A DNA stretch of 64,000 nucleotides, taken from positions 1 through 64,000 of the forward strand of contig MAAS01000011.1 of the NCBI GenBank assembly GCA_002162755.1, in the 5' to 3' direction. The position numbers and the translations under genes were made by a program. Positions 26,055 through 35,580 of this stretch are shown piece after piece (the stretch's first letter is position 1; each line of letters starts with the position of its first letter). Below the pieces are notes generated by a model, which worked only from the letters and a program-made list of their open reading frames with translations, did no database searches and was not told the origin of the DNA. The stretch is from Gammaproteobacteria bacterium 50_400_T64. Lineage in GTDB: Bacteria > Pseudomonadota > Gammaproteobacteria > Pseudomonadales > Porticoccaceae.

Positions 26055-26768
26055 CTACAAGCGAATAAAGCGTGAATAAATCTCATCGAGGTTTTCAAGA
26101 ATCGCACTTTGCAAGCAGATATCGGTATTCTCGATGAGCTTACGCAATACAGCGGGCGTCAAAGCCCTTTCGCAAACAGTGGCCAGCGGGCGAAAACTCA
26201 GATGCCATGGCTCGGCGGCTACGCCCTCTTTTTTAGCGCCCTTGTAGGGGCAGAAAAACGCCGCATGACCACTATTTATTAGCGCATCAAGCCAGTGAGA
26301 ACAATGTTCAAAAGGCCCGCCCGATGCGTACTCATCCGGGGTCAACTGTAGCTGATAATCGTCACCGACTGCCGCACTATCCCAAATATCCACATCGCTG
26401 CCCCAGTGATGACGGGATGCCCCCGGCAAGGCTGACCAACGCAAAATTGCGAACACCTGCTCACGTTCACTCAGCGTCGCTATTGCCAGAGGCTTACCTT
26501 CACTATCCACAACCGGCCGCTCACCTCTGGCCTTTGCATTCCAGATAGCAAGTTGCCGGTCAAATGAGCGGAAACCGCTGGCCATGCGCAGTACGATTCC
26601 CTCTTCAGCTGATCTTTCAACAAGTGCTAGATAAGCTGCCACCACATCGCGATGGAGGAAATGGCCGGGGAAAACCTCCTGTAAATGGCTTTGCGACTGA
26701 CCCGTTAACTGCGCGATTGTTAGCGGCGCAATTTTTAGCGGCACTGGCTTTAATGGGGGAGAACTCAT
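26055..26768 (-). CDS. M15 family D-alanyl-D-alanine carboxypeptidase
   Basis: 237 residues. Zinc ligands are seen in SRHHWGSDVDIW (His and Asp, about 119-130) and EPWHLSF (His, about 186-192), the VanY/DacB-like M15B pattern. Such enzymes trim the terminal D-Ala from peptidoglycan stem peptides. No clear signal peptide is visible, so either the protein is exported by a route I cannot see or it acts in recycling in the cytosol. It is divergent from the Na/Pi transporter gene. Confidence 0.82.
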   Translation of the reverse strand: MSSPPLKPVPLKIAPLTIAQLTGQSQSHLQEVFPGHFLHRDVVAAYLALVERSAEEGIVLRMASGFRSFDRQLAIWNAKARGERPVVDSEGKPLAIATLSEREQVFAILRWSALPGASRHHWGSDVDIWDSAAVGDDYQLQLTPDEYASGGPFEHCSHWLDALINSGHAAFFCPYKGAKKEGVAAEPWHLSFRPLATVCERALTPAVLRKLIENTDICLQSAILENLDEIYSRFIRL

Positions 26769-26902
26769 TGATGCTCATAACTCTGTGGCAGTACAGACTT
26801 GAGAATACCGTAATACTCCGTTAATCGCCCACCGACTCAGGCCTACATCGACAAGCCAAGAATAGTTGCTAGAATCTATGACCGGTAAAAACGGACACTT
26901 TA

Positions 26903-28570
26903 ATGTTTCAATTCTGGCAGTTGCTCGCAGGGCTCGGCATTTTTATTTTCGCCATGAAAATTCTCGAGCAGGGTTTACGTGGTTTAAGCACTCGTCAGCT
27001 ACGTAGTCTGTTACGTAACCACACCCACTCGCCTTTGCAGGGTGTACTGGTCGGCACGATTAGCACGGCGTTTCTTCAGAGCAGCTCCCTGGTCGGCCTG
27101 TTCGTACTCGCCTTTGTGGGTTCTGGAATGTTGCCCCTGCGCAATGCCCTGGGCATTATTTTTGGAGCCAACCTGGGTACCACGCTAACGGGCTGGCTGG
27201 TCACGGCCATCGGCTTCAAGCTGAACATGAGCGACTATGCTCTGGTATTAATTGCCCTTGGTTCGCTTGCTTACGTCACCTTTAAAAGCGAATCTTCTCG
27301 CTACCACCAGGCCTCAATCATATTCGGCCTTGGCCTATTGTTGTTGGGACTCACCTGGATGAAAGACAGCATGTCTTTTCTCGGGGCGCAGGTCGATGAC
27401 GCCTGGTTTCGCGATTATCCCTTAGTGATCTACTTTATTGGCGGCATCGTCTTCACCGCACTGGTGCAATCCAGTTCCGCCACCATGGTGATCATTCTCA
27501 GTGCTGTACATGCTGAAATCATACCGTTGTCGAGTGCAGTAGCCATCATCATCGGTTCCGACCTGGGCACGACGAGCACGGTACTACTAGGTTCGTTAAG
27601 AAGCTCCACAAACGCAAAGCGTGTGGCCCTGAGTCATTTTATTTTCAACCTGGGCACTGATATCACTGCCTTTTTGTTACTCACGCCCCTGCTGGCGTTT
27701 ATCACCGTAACGCTCGCTATCGACGACCCCATGTATGCCCTGGTGTGCTTTCACTCGCTCTTTAATTTACTCGGCATCGTGTTGTTTCTGCCCTTCACAA
27801 AACCCTTTGCCCACTGGCTTGAACAGCGCTTTGCCTCAACCGACACCCTCGGCTGCAATCATATTAATCTAGTCCCACCCACCGTACCGGAGGCGGCACT
27901 GCGCGCCATTGAACAAGACACTCGCGATCTCATCACTAAAGCCTTGCTGATTAACCTGCGTATTTTTAAGTTGCCATCCGACTCACTGCTAAACGGCGAT
28001 GAGATAAAACCTATTAAGCTTCGACTAAGCAGTAAACCTCTTTCTTTCGATGAGCAATACGCAGACATCAAAAGGCACGAAGAACAACTGCAAAACTACA
28101 GCCACAAACTACCTGCTGCCAGCCTCAGCGAAGCAGAAGAAAAAACGCTGTCAGAGTTACTTGATACCGCACGCGATGCGACGTACAGCACGAAAAGTCT
28201 GAAAGACATCAGAGACAACTTAATCCAGCTTCGCCACCAATCGGGCAGCCAACAGCTCCTCGGGGCAATCAGCGCCGATATATTAGCCATTTACCCGCAT
28301 ATTATTGCGTTTCTGGAAAAACCTGAAAGCGACTGGGCGGATGACGCTGTTAGTACCATCAAAGAATCTATAGCGCACTCCCATGACCAGCTTCACCAGC
28401 AAATGATCGACTATTCGCACAATCGACACACTGAAATAAACCTGCCAACTTTACTGAATATCAATCGCGAAATTTATGTGTCAAATCAGAATTTACTGGA
28501 TGCAGCGCTCGAACTAAGCACCTGTAGACATGCCCTGGAGACCAACAGCAATAACCAACACAAGCCTTAA
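26903..28570 (+). CDS. Na/Pi cotransporter family protein with PhoU-like tail
   Basis: 555 residues. The membrane half (about 1-310) holds two inverted repeats, each with a QSSS signature (QSSSLVGLF near 55 and QSSSATMVI near 190) and a GxxLGTT segment, typical of NptA/YjbB sodium-phosphate transporters. The C-terminal half (about 330-545) is helical and PhoU-like. It moves phosphate across the inner membrane, with the tail likely regulating it. The mechanosensitive channel gene follows after 54 bases. Confidence 0.9.
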   Translation: MFQFWQLLAGLGIFIFAMKILEQGLRGLSTRQLRSLLRNHTHSPLQGVLVGTISTAFLQSSSLVGLFVLAFVGSGMLPLRNALGIIFGANLGTTLTGWLVTAIGFKLNMSDYALVLIALGSLAYVTFKSESSRYHQASIIFGLGLLLLGLTWMKDSMSFLGAQVDDAWFRDYPLVIYFIGGIVFTALVQSSSATMVIILSAVHAEIIPLSSAVAIIIGSDLGTTSTVLLGSLRSSTNAKRVALSHFIFNLGTDITAFLLLTPLLAFITVTLAIDDPMYALVCFHSLFNLLGIVLFLPFTKPFAHWLEQRFASTDTLGCNHINLVPPTVPEAALRAIEQDTRDLITKALLINLRIFKLPSDSLLNGDEIKPIKLRLSSKPLSFDEQYADIKRHEEQLQNYSHKLPAASLSEAEEKTLSELLDTARDATYSTKSLKDIRDNLIQLRHQSGSQQLLGAISADILAIYPHIIAFLEKPESDWADDAVSTIKESIAHSHDQLHQQMIDYSHNRHTEINLPTLLNINREIYVSNQNLLDAALELSTCRHALETNSNNQHKP

Positions 28571-28624
28571 AGAGCAATTAGCTTTATACTTGACGTTGGA
28601 AATCAGCTGACATACTAAAATTCT

Positions 28625-29464
28625 ATGAAAGAAGAAATCGACCAGTTCAAAGCAGTCTACGATCTTATCGTTACTTTTTTTGTCACTTACAGCTTTCAAT
28701 TAGTCGGCGCGCTGATTATTTTACTGATCGGCCTGCTGATCTCTAACCGGGTTGCACGACTAGTCGCTCGTACCTGCGACAAACACGGGCTTGATGTCAC
28801 GTTAAGTCGCTTTCTCGCCAGTTGTACAAAAATCATCATTATTGTTGTTGTTGCGGTGATTTGCCTGGGTAAAATTGGCATTAGCGTGACGCCTTTTGTT
28901 GCCGCTATCGGCGCACTCTCTTTGGGCGCAGGTTTGGCCATGCAAGGTCTGTTAGCCAACTACGGTGCTGGTTTTAATATTATTATTACTCGCCCTTTTG
29001 TCGTCGGCGACACCATTACCGTGCAGGGCGTCACGGGTATTGTTAAAGAAGTGCGGCTGGCACAAACCATTCTTAGCGATGAGGATGACGTTAGCATTCT
29101 GATTCCCAACCGTCATATCGTTGGCGAAATCATCCACAATTCAAACGCTTTTAAAGTCGTAGAAAGCACTCTGGGTGTTGCCTACACTAGCGACATTGAC
29201 CAGGTTACTGCCACCATTAAAACGGTGCTTCACGAACTTGGTGTCGATACCAATCGGCCGCCACAGGTTGGTATCGATGAGTTCGGTGACAGCAGTATTA
29301 ATTTCGGCATTCGCTATTGGGTGCCAACCGACAAATACCACCAGCTACGCTTTAGCGTCAACGACCAACTCTTCAAGGCCTTGCACCTTGCGGGTATTGA
29401 AATACCTTTCCCACAACGGGAAATACGCCTGCTGAATTCCGGCACAAATGAGCCCCTCAAATAA
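28625..29464 (+). CDS. Small-conductance mechanosensitive channel (MscS family)
   Basis: 279 residues, the length of E. coli MscS. There are three membrane helices; the pore-lining third helix has the Gly/Ala pattern LSLGAGLAMQGLLANYGAG (about 98-116). The beta domain carries RPFVVGDTI and a carboxy-terminal alpha/beta domain follows. It opens on membrane tension to release solutes during osmotic downshock. It is downstream of the Na/Pi transporter and 11 bases upstream of a small membrane-protein gene, so the three may form an operon. Confidence 0.92.
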   Translation: MKEEIDQFKAVYDLIVTFFVTYSFQLVGALIILLIGLLISNRVARLVARTCDKHGLDVTLSRFLASCTKIIIIVVVAVICLGKIGISVTPFVAAIGALSLGAGLAMQGLLANYGAGFNIIITRPFVVGDTITVQGVTGIVKEVRLAQTILSDEDDVSILIPNRHIVGEIIHNSNAFKVVESTLGVAYTSDIDQVTATIKTVLHELGVDTNRPPQVGIDEFGDSSINFGIRYWVPTDKYHQLRFSVNDQLFKALHLAGIEIPFPQREIRLLNSGTNEPLK

Positions 29465-29475
29465 AAAACTAACCT

Positions 29476-30120
29476 ATGAATATGAAAATAAATTCAAGCT
29501 CAGAATCACGACGTTCTTCCCACCGCAGATCTTCCTCCCGAGTTAGTGGATCCCATCACGGTAGAACTCGCTTAATTCAAATACTGGGTGTCGCGCTCGC
29601 TCTGTCTCTGTTAATCAATTTGTTTATCGCTATTGCTCTTGGTAGCTACATCCGCAAAGCAGGTCTTTTATCGGGAGTCAGTGCTAGCTTACGACTGCAA
29701 CTTACCGACATGACAGAACAGCTAGAAGCCAACGTTAGGAAAACCCGAATACTCAAAGGTGAAATACAAGAACTGACACTTAACCGATTACCCGGGCTCA
29801 TAGAGCTGAACTATGATGAAGTTATCAAGATTGATAAGCGCTATGTGAAGAATATCGTCTTCACCCGCACAGGTAAAAATGGCGCCCACTTATATGAATA
29901 CAAGATAGTACTAGAGAATCATGACCCCGCTTTACAGCCCGCGTTAAAGATTGTTTTATTTGATCGCAATGGTGTGCAAGTTGGCATGTCTGAGCTGAGA
30001 AAGGATACCGAACACGGAGGAATAATTCGCCTCGATCAAGACGAGGTGCGCGCCCACTACTCCGTTGTTCAACTACCCGACAACGCTGAGCCGGAATACT
30101 TTCAGGTTATTTTTCTCTAG
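29476..30120 (+). CDS. Membrane-anchored coiled-coil protein of unknown function
   Basis: 214 residues. A Ser/Arg-rich cytoplasmic N-terminus (1-35) is followed by one membrane helix (about 38-58), a predicted coiled coil (about 68-100) and a C-terminal beta-rich domain (about 115-214) resembling an extracytoplasmic FxLYD- or Ig-like sandwich. It is 11 bases after mscS, so probably co-transcribed. I do not recognise the family. It may be an accessory protein of the envelope or channel. Confidence 0.6.
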   Translation: MNMKINSSSESRRSSHRRSSSRVSGSHHGRTRLIQILGVALALSLLINLFIAIALGSYIRKAGLLSGVSASLRLQLTDMTEQLEANVRKTRILKGEIQELTLNRLPGLIELNYDEVIKIDKRYVKNIVFTRTGKNGAHLYEYKIVLENHDPALQPALKIVLFDRNGVQVGMSELRKDTEHGGIIRLDQDEVRAHYSVVQLPDNAEPEYFQVIFL

Positions 30121-30167
30121 ACATTATGTTGTATGAAACCTGAGCATCGATAGCGCCAGAAACAAAC

Positions 30168-31802
30168 TTACGTCGGTTTGTAATTTCTCTCTATTGCCTG
30201 TTTTAACGCATCCGCTCCAAACGGCTTACCAATAACTTCGCTAACACCCGCAGCTAAAGCATCATCTTTAGAATCACTCTCGCTCTGGGTTGTCACCATC
30301 ACAATGGGCAGTTCCTCAGCAGAGTGGGTTTCACGTATTTTCCGAGTAAGGTCTATACCGGAAATCAACGGCATATTCATATCAGTAAAAACAAACTCAG
30401 GCTTATCTTCCTCAATATTTTTTAATGCCGTTTCAGGAAACTCAAACAGTTTAAATTCATAACCGAGCTTGTGTAAGGCACTGCGATAAATATTCAAAAC
30501 CATCCGCGAATCATCGATCGCATAGATTAGAATTTTAGCCTTTTTCTCAGGCTGCTGCTCGGGTTGAATAAAGCTCAGCAAATCCCCTCTATCATTCTTC
30601 GCCAAAATAACATTGAAGAACTTGACGACATCGCTATGTGCTTGCTCTCGAATATAGGTAAACAAGGCATTCCTAACCTCCTCTTCACCCAAGAGATCAA
30701 GGAAAATATTATCTGACTCCGACTCTACAATCGCCGCAATAATTTTTTCACTATCAAACACCGCCGAGCGAAGCAGGTTTTTTACACCCACACCCAGCAT
30801 CCTCGAATAATTATTATTAATGGCCCGAGATGCTGCCAGACGAACATTATCGTCTTTATCATTCAGTCCCTCGGCAAGGGCAAGGGCAACTTTTTGGCTG
30901 GGCAATCTGCCCAGAGATTCATAAGCCGCAAAACGAATATTGGCATCAGCGGGATGATTATGGAGTAGGTTTTTTATCGGTTTTACCGCACTTTCATCAA
31001 AGATATCACCGAGAACATTCAAGGTGTGGACAACCAGATCCGGATCATCACTCCCTAAGTTTTCAATAATGACCGGTATCGCTTTTGCACCCATTTCAGC
31101 GAGCTTTGCTTTGCCATAGTTTCTAACATGGGTAATGTGTGAGGCCAGTGTTTCACTAAGTTTTTCTATACAGAACTGGTCCTGAATTCCGGCAAACTGG
31201 TCGAGAATCAAGCGATCAAGCTCACTGTCAGTGCCCATTCTATCGCTCAATAACTGCACCGCATCGTGCGAACCGATACTGCCCAGCGCACCTATTGCTG
31301 CTGCAATAATATCTCGGTTAGAGGCGTAGAGGTAATCCGCAAGATTTTGTGAATTATGACAAAAACCAATTTTATTGATCGCACCCAGCATGGCGATCAA
31401 TAAGCCTTCATCTGACACCTCTGCCAGCTTAGTCTCCAGGCCCAGAGTCGCAGACTCCATAGCCAGAGCCTCAATGCAATGAACGTAATAGGCGATTTCA
31501 TTAACATCGCTACTGCTGGACAGTATTTCTACCAGCATATCTGGGCTGGCTAGTATCTGTTCAAAAAGTAGGTCTTCGAGCAAAGGATATTGAGTCGCAG
31601 CAGCTCTGTTGTAAGCAATAAAATGCGTCAGGTACATAATTAAATTGGCGTCGATGCGGCCCAATTCACGAATCGCATCGTTAACAGCCTCTTTGCCAGG
31701 CTCATTGACCAGGTCGGTAAGCCAAACGCCCACGCCTTCACTATCACCATTCGCAATCACACCACGCAGCTGATTGAGAATTGCTTCTACATTGTTTGAC
31801 AT
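30168..31802 (-). CDS. HEAT-repeat protein fused to a response-regulator receiver domain
   Basis: 544 residues. The first three quarters are helical HEAT-like repeats (for example segments with AAAIGALGSIGSHDAVQLL and NIRFAAYESLGRLPSQKVA). The last part (about 420-540) is a receiver domain: an acidic pair in AIDDSR, the phospho-acceptor in FTDMNMP, a Thr in MVTTQ and the Lys in GKPF are all present. The receiver is at the C-terminus with no output domain after it, so phosphorylation likely changes what the HEAT array binds. No histidine kinase is adjacent, so the partner is encoded elsewhere. Confidence 0.82.
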   Translation of the reverse strand: MSNNVEAILNQLRGVIANGDSEGVGVWLTDLVNEPGKEAVNDAIRELGRIDANLIMYLTHFIAYNRAAATQYPLLEDLLFEQILASPDMLVEILSSSSDVNEIAYYVHCIEALAMESATLGLETKLAEVSDEGLLIAMLGAINKIGFCHNSQNLADYLYASNRDIIAAAIGALGSIGSHDAVQLLSDRMGTDSELDRLILDQFAGIQDQFCIEKLSETLASHITHVRNYGKAKLAEMGAKAIPVIIENLGSDDPDLVVHTLNVLGDIFDESAVKPIKNLLHNHPADANIRFAAYESLGRLPSQKVALALAEGLNDKDDNVRLAASRAINNNYSRMLGVGVKNLLRSAVFDSEKIIAAIVESESDNIFLDLLGEEEVRNALFTYIREQAHSDVVKFFNVILAKNDRGDLLSFIQPEQQPEKKAKILIYAIDDSRMVLNIYRSALHKLGYEFKLFEFPETALKNIEEDKPEFVFTDMNMPLISGIDLTRKIRETHSAEELPIVMVTTQSESDSKDDALAAGVSEVIGKPFGADALKQAIERNYKPT

Positions 31803-32059
31803 TTATACCCCGTAGACAATCAAGTCATCTATTTAATGAAACACTACGTCCCTTATTTATTAGTATCAGACAGCAGAATAATCCCAATCCGCCGAAAGCT
31901 CTCAGGCGCCTAGATTAGTAGTAAAACCTATTTATATCAGTGCTCTAGTTCACAGTCGTATCAGGGATGATGAGCTCGATGCTTACAACAAAGTTTTCAG
32001 GTGATAATGAAGTTCAGCCGTACGATTCAGGCACTCTAACCACTTAGATGAAACAATCA

Positions 32060-32266
32060 TCAATAATGGGGCGGCTTTTCCTGTTCCGAAACATCAACCA
32101 GGGAGGTCTGTGTGGTTTCCTGTAAACGTTGCATCAAATAACGGCAGGTCTGTTCAAGTCTGTCGATACTCGCTTGCTGTCGGAATACCACATCATTGAG
32201 AGCCTTAATCGTATCCTCTTGATAGGCAAGTTTAATTTCTATTTCTGTACAACGTTGATCAGTCAT
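32060..32266 (-). CDS. slyX: SlyX family protein
   Basis: 68 residues from the ATG at 32264-32266; a longer frame to 32404 overlaps the upstream gene and is not believed. The protein is a short parallel coiled coil (EIEIKLAYQEDTIKALND) with a Pro-rich end PPHY, the hallmark of SlyX. The function of SlyX is not established. It is the last gene of a three-gene minus-strand set after the CDF transporter and the LEA-type lipoprotein. Confidence 0.85.
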   Translation of the reverse strand: MTDQRCTEIEIKLAYQEDTIKALNDVVFRQQASIDRLEQTCRYLMQRLQETTQTSLVDVSEQEKPPHY

Positions 32267-32291
32267 AAAATCGCTCTTTATGGAGGGCCCG

Positions 32292-32765
32292 TTATTGCGG
32301 CAGGGTAATATCGCCATCTTCAACGATGTTAATGGGCACTGGCCACCAGCCAGAACGTAATTTCGTTTCCAGCTCGTAGTGTAGTTTACGACCCGGCTTA
32401 TCAAGCAAAGAAGAAATCAAGCGCAGGCCGGCAAGAATGTTCGTCGATGCATCAACCTGAACAGTGGTTTCAGAATAAGGGGGAATCTCAGGTATTTGCC
32501 CCGCAACACCCTTAACAACCTTTTCACCGTTCAGCTTCAGGGTATACGACATTCCTGAAATACTGAGCCCCGAATGGTTGGGGTTGATGATTTTAAGATC
32601 GACGCGAAAACGCTGCTCAAGCCCATGGGAGGACAGGGGTTCTATTTTTACCAAATGCACGGCGGGCTTTTCATAGGCGGGATCAAGCAGCGCACAGGAC
32701 GACAGCAATGCAGCCAACAATGCCATTGCGCTAAATTGGGCAAACTTTCTGTTTAAAAGCGTCAC
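32292..32765 (-). CDS. LEA type 2 family (WHy domain) lipoprotein
   Basis: 157 residues. A lipoprotein signal peptide with lipobox LSSC places it in the envelope, acylated at Cys24. The rest is one WHy/LEA-14 domain with the NPNHSGLSISGMSY stretch. Bacterial members are linked to desiccation or envelope stress, but the exact role is unknown. The start is GTG (32763-32765) with GAGGA seven bases before it, three bases after the CDF transporter stop. Confidence 0.83.
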   Translation of the reverse strand: MTLLNRKFAQFSAMALLAALLSSCALLDPAYEKPAVHLVKIEPLSSHGLEQRFRVDLKIINPNHSGLSISGMSYTLKLNGEKVVKGVAGQIPEIPPYSETTVQVDASTNILAGLRLISSLLDKPGRKLHYELETKLRSGWWPVPINIVEDGDITLPQ

Positions 32766-32768
32766 GGA

Positions 32769-33719
32769 TTAATCCTCCACATCAGGCTCAAAGAAAAGCC
32801 ATTGCACCTGGGGAAAACGCTGTCGAAATAGGGCCTCGGTACGATTGATGTCTGCCACCAACTCATTAGCACCATCCATCACAGCCATTTTTGCCTTCAC
32901 AGCCACCATGACATCATTGCCCATCTGCAGAGTCAGTAGATTAAACACCCTATCGATACTGGATTCATTTTCGAGAAAGGCAATCATCTCCGCTCGCGTA
33001 TGAGCTTCAACACCCTGCCCCACCAGCAGGGCCTTGATTTCTACACCTATAAGCACAGCAACGATTATTAGCAACAGGCCAATAGCAATACTGCCCCAGG
33101 CATCGTAAATGGGATTACCCGTCACGATAGCTGCCAACAACGCCGCTGTTGCCAAACTAAGCCCCAATAAAGCGGCCAAATCTTCACCAAACACCACCAT
33201 TAGCTCACTCTGGCGGGTCTCACGAAACCAGCGCCAGTAACTCTGGTTCGCCGGGCGAACTTTATTAATCTCCCGCATACAACCCAGCAGTGACAGACCT
33301 TCAGCCACCATGGCAAAGACCAGAACACCGACAGCGAGCCAGGGTGACTTCAAGGCCTCTGGCTGATGTAGCTTGTGCCAGCCCTCGTAAATTGAAAACA
33401 CGCCACCCAAAGTGAACAACATCAAGGCCACTAAAAACGACCAAAAATAGATCTCTTTACCGTAGCCCAATGGGTAATCGGATGAAGGGGGCTTTTTGGC
33501 CCTTTTAATACCGAGTAACAGCAGCAGCTGATTGCTACAATCGGCCACGGAGTGAATGGCTTCTGCCAGCATCGCCCCGGAGCCGGTGACCCACGCGGCA
33601 AAGCCTTTGGCTATCGCGATGGCGCCATTGGCAAACAGCGCATAGAAAATACTTTTTAGCGGATCAGCACCCTGAGACATATGTTTATTAACCATTGAAT
33701 TTTTGACAACAGGGCGCAT
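32769..33719 (-). CDS. Cation diffusion facilitator family transporter
   Basis: About 316 residues from the ATG at 33717-33719; other possible starts are a GTG at 33743 and ATGs at 33695 and 33680, none with a clear ribosome site. Six membrane helices are seen, with HSVADCSNQ in helix 2 and a second acidic metal site region in helix 5. A short cytoplasmic domain follows. CDF proteins exchange Zn, Mn, Fe or Co for protons to export metal. In the helix-2 site, HSVAD takes the place of HxxxD. The gene is divergent from htpX by about 50 bases. Confidence 0.85.
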   Translation of the reverse strand: MRPVVKNSMVNKHMSQGADPLKSIFYALFANGAIAIAKGFAAWVTGSGAMLAEAIHSVADCSNQLLLLLGIKRAKKPPSSDYPLGYGKEIYFWSFLVALMLFTLGGVFSIYEGWHKLHQPEALKSPWLAVGVLVFAMVAEGLSLLGCMREINKVRPANQSYWRWFRETRQSELMVVFGEDLAALLGLSLATAALLAAIVTGNPIYDAWGSIAIGLLLIIVAVLIGVEIKALLVGQGVEAHTRAEMIAFLENESSIDRVFNLLTLQMGNDVMVAVKAKMAVMDGANELVADINRTEALFRQRFPQVQWLFFEPDVED

Positions 33720-33766
33720 CTTAATAGACTCAAGCCTTGTCACGCCATCATCAAAAGGAGTTTTAC

Positions 33767-34657
33767 GTGTTACGCATCGGTTTATTTCTCGCGACTAACA
33801 TCGCCATACTCGCACTGGTCACCACCATCTTTCAGATTTTCGGCCTCGAACAGTATCTCGCCACCCAGGGTGTGAACGCCAATATGACAGGGCTTCTCAT
33901 CATGTGTGCCGTGTTCGGTTTTGCCGGCTCGCTCATTTCGCTATTCATGTCGAAATGGATGGCCAAGCGCAGCACCGGCACGCAAATCATTACTGAAGCC
34001 TCTAATGCAGACGAGCGCTGGCTGCTAGAAACGGTGGCCGAGCTGGCGCGTAAAGCCGATATCGGCATGCCCGAAGTGGGTATTTTTCAGGCTCAGCAGT
34101 CCAACGCCTTCGCCACTGGCTGGAACAAAAACAATGCACTGGTTGCCGTCAGTACCGGGCTGTTCAGCCGCTTTAGTAAAGACGAAATAAAGGCCGTACT
34201 GGCCCACGAAATCGGCCACGTCGCCAATGGCGATATGATCACCCTGACGCTGATTCAAGGCGTAGTGAACACCTTCGTGATGTTTTTTGCCCGCATCATC
34301 GGCTCGTTTATCGACAAAGCGGTGTTTAAAAATGACCGACCCGGCATTGGCTATTTTGTCACCGTCATGGTGCTGCAAGTCGTACTCGGTATTCTTGCCT
34401 CCACCATTGTGATGGCCTTTTCACGCTGGCGTGAGTACCGTGCCGATGCGGCTGGTGCCCACCTTGCGACACGGGGCGCAATGATTGCTGCACTGCAAAA
34501 ACTGCAGGCCGAAACCCAGGCTCATGTGCCCAGTGAAATGCCCGATACGATGACAGCATTGGCTATTTCCGGTGGCTGGAAAAAGCATGCCAGCAAACTA
34601 TTTATGTCGCACCCTCCACTGGAAGAACGCATCGAAGCCCTACGCCGGGGCGTTTAA
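33767..34657 (+). CDS. htpX: Membrane zinc protease HtpX
   Basis: 296 residues from the GTG at 33767-33769, chosen because AAAAGGAG ends six bases before it and the chain then begins VLRIGLF, like other HtpX proteins. Four membrane helices are seen, the zinc motif HEIGH (in [14 protein letters not shown]) and the downstream [10 protein letters not shown] with the third ligand Glu. It degrades misfolded membrane proteins, working with FtsH in stress. A Rieske protein gene follows at once. Confidence 0.93.
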   Translation: MLRIGLFLATNIAILALVTTIFQIFGLEQYLATQGVNANMTGLLIMCAVFGFAGSLISLFMSKWMAKRSTGTQIITEASNADERWLLETVAELARKADIGMPEVGIFQAQQSNAFATGWNKNNALVAVSTGLFSRFSKDEIKAVLAHEIGHVANGDMITLTLIQGVVNTFVMFFARIIGSFIDKAVFKNDRPGIGYFVTVMVLQVVLGILASTIVMAFSRWREYRADAAGAHLATRGAMIAALQKLQAETQAHVPSEMPDTMTALAISGGWKKHASKLFMSHPPLEERIEALRRGV

Positions 34658-34658
34658 T

Positions 34659-35018
34659 TTGTCATTAGAAGGCACCTACCCCCAGCTACTTTGCGCCATC
34701 GACGACATCCCCGTCGACGGTGCAAAGGGGTTTCAACTGGATAAATTTAATAGTATTTTCGCGGTGCGAAAAGATGGCGAGCTTTACCTCTATCGCAATC
34801 GCTGCCCCCATGCCCGTCTCGAACTCAACTGGATGCCCGACCGCTTTCTCGACAGAAATCGTGACTACATCTTATGTGCCGCCCATGGGGCCTTGTTTGA
34901 AATTGACAGTGGCGACTGCGTTTCCGGCCCCTGCCCTGGCACTCGCCTCAGCCCTGTCGCCCACACAATTGTCGATGGGCAGCTATATCTGAGTGAAGCC
35001 CCCCTCGATAACGAATAA
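34659..35018 (+). CDS. Rieske [2Fe-2S] domain protein
   Basis: 119 residues if translation starts at TTG (34659-34661), one base after the htpX stop and with GGGGC upstream; an ATG at 34572 inside htpX would give 148 residues. The cluster motif is C49-x-H51 and C73-x2-H76 (CPH and CAAH), so a single Rieske cluster is bound. There is no catalytic domain, so it acts as an electron carrier or small redox subunit. It is probably translationally linked to htpX. The partner is unknown. Confidence 0.8.
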   Translation: MSLEGTYPQLLCAIDDIPVDGAKGFQLDKFNSIFAVRKDGELYLYRNRCPHARLELNWMPDRFLDRNRDYILCAAHGALFEIDSGDCVSGPCPGTRLSPVAHTIVDGQLYLSEAPLDNE

Positions 35019-35111
35019 GCTCAAGCGCTTTACTGTTCGACTGGGGCTGTATGCAATACAATCCCTTCGCTAAGAAATCTCCACCTCCCTACACATCAAA
35101 GGAATCTCATC

Positions 35112-35501
35112 ATGAGTAAAGTAGAAGACCATATTGCCATCCGTGAACTCGCCGCCCGCTATAACCGTGCTTTCGACTACGGCAATCCCGAAGCCTGGGT
35201 TGAGTGCTTTACTGAAGATGGCAGCTTTGAAATGGGCAGTAAAACATTGGCTGCTGGCCACACCGACCTGCTCGCCTTTGCGAAGAAAATGATCCCCACC
35301 ATGAAAGTGAAGCATTGCACCACTGACGCCATCGTTGAAGTTGACGGCGACACGGGCACCCACGATGCCTATCTGATTCTGGTGGGCTGTGGCGATAAAG
35401 TCAGCGTTATTAACTCCGGCCGCTATATCGACGCCGTGGTTAAAGTTAACGGCCAGTGGAAATTCAAGCAGCGCGTGGTCGATATTGATGACAAGAGCTA
35501 A
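35112..35501 (+). CDS. SnoaL-like (NTF2 fold) protein
   Basis: 129 residues with the NTF2-like cone-fold pattern: an N-terminal helix (IAIRELAARYNRAFDYGN), the segment WVECFTEDGSFEMG, and C-terminal beta strands ending in FKQRVVDID. Family members are isomerases, dehydratases or small-subunit-like binders. The Asp/Glu and His positions do not tell me which. The start is ATG at 35112 after AAAGGAATC. It is followed by a strong terminator. Confidence 0.78.
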   Translation: MSKVEDHIAIRELAARYNRAFDYGNPEAWVECFTEDGSFEMGSKTLAAGHTDLLAFAKKMIPTMKVKHCTTDAIVEVDGDTGTHDAYLILVGCGDKVSVINSGRYIDAVVKVNGQWKFKQRVVDIDDKS

Positions 35502-35531
35502 TTAACCCTGCTCTGTTAAGCCGCTCAATCA

Positions 35532-35568
35532 AGCCCCCGCCCCTTTATAAAGAGGCGGGGGCTTTTTT
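35532..35568. terminator. Rho-independent terminator
   Basis: Ten-base arms AGCCCCCGCC (35532-35541) and GGCGGGGGCT (35554-35563) enclose a 12-base loop and are followed by a T run. It ends the SnoaL-like gene and may also serve the converging sfsA gene. Confidence 0.92.
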
Positions 35569-35580
35569 ATGGGAGGCGTC

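Noticed and set aside
32267-32404. Upstream extension of slyX
   Set aside because: It lies inside the LEA lipoprotein gene and the peptide does not match SlyX; the internal ATG gives a protein of standard length.
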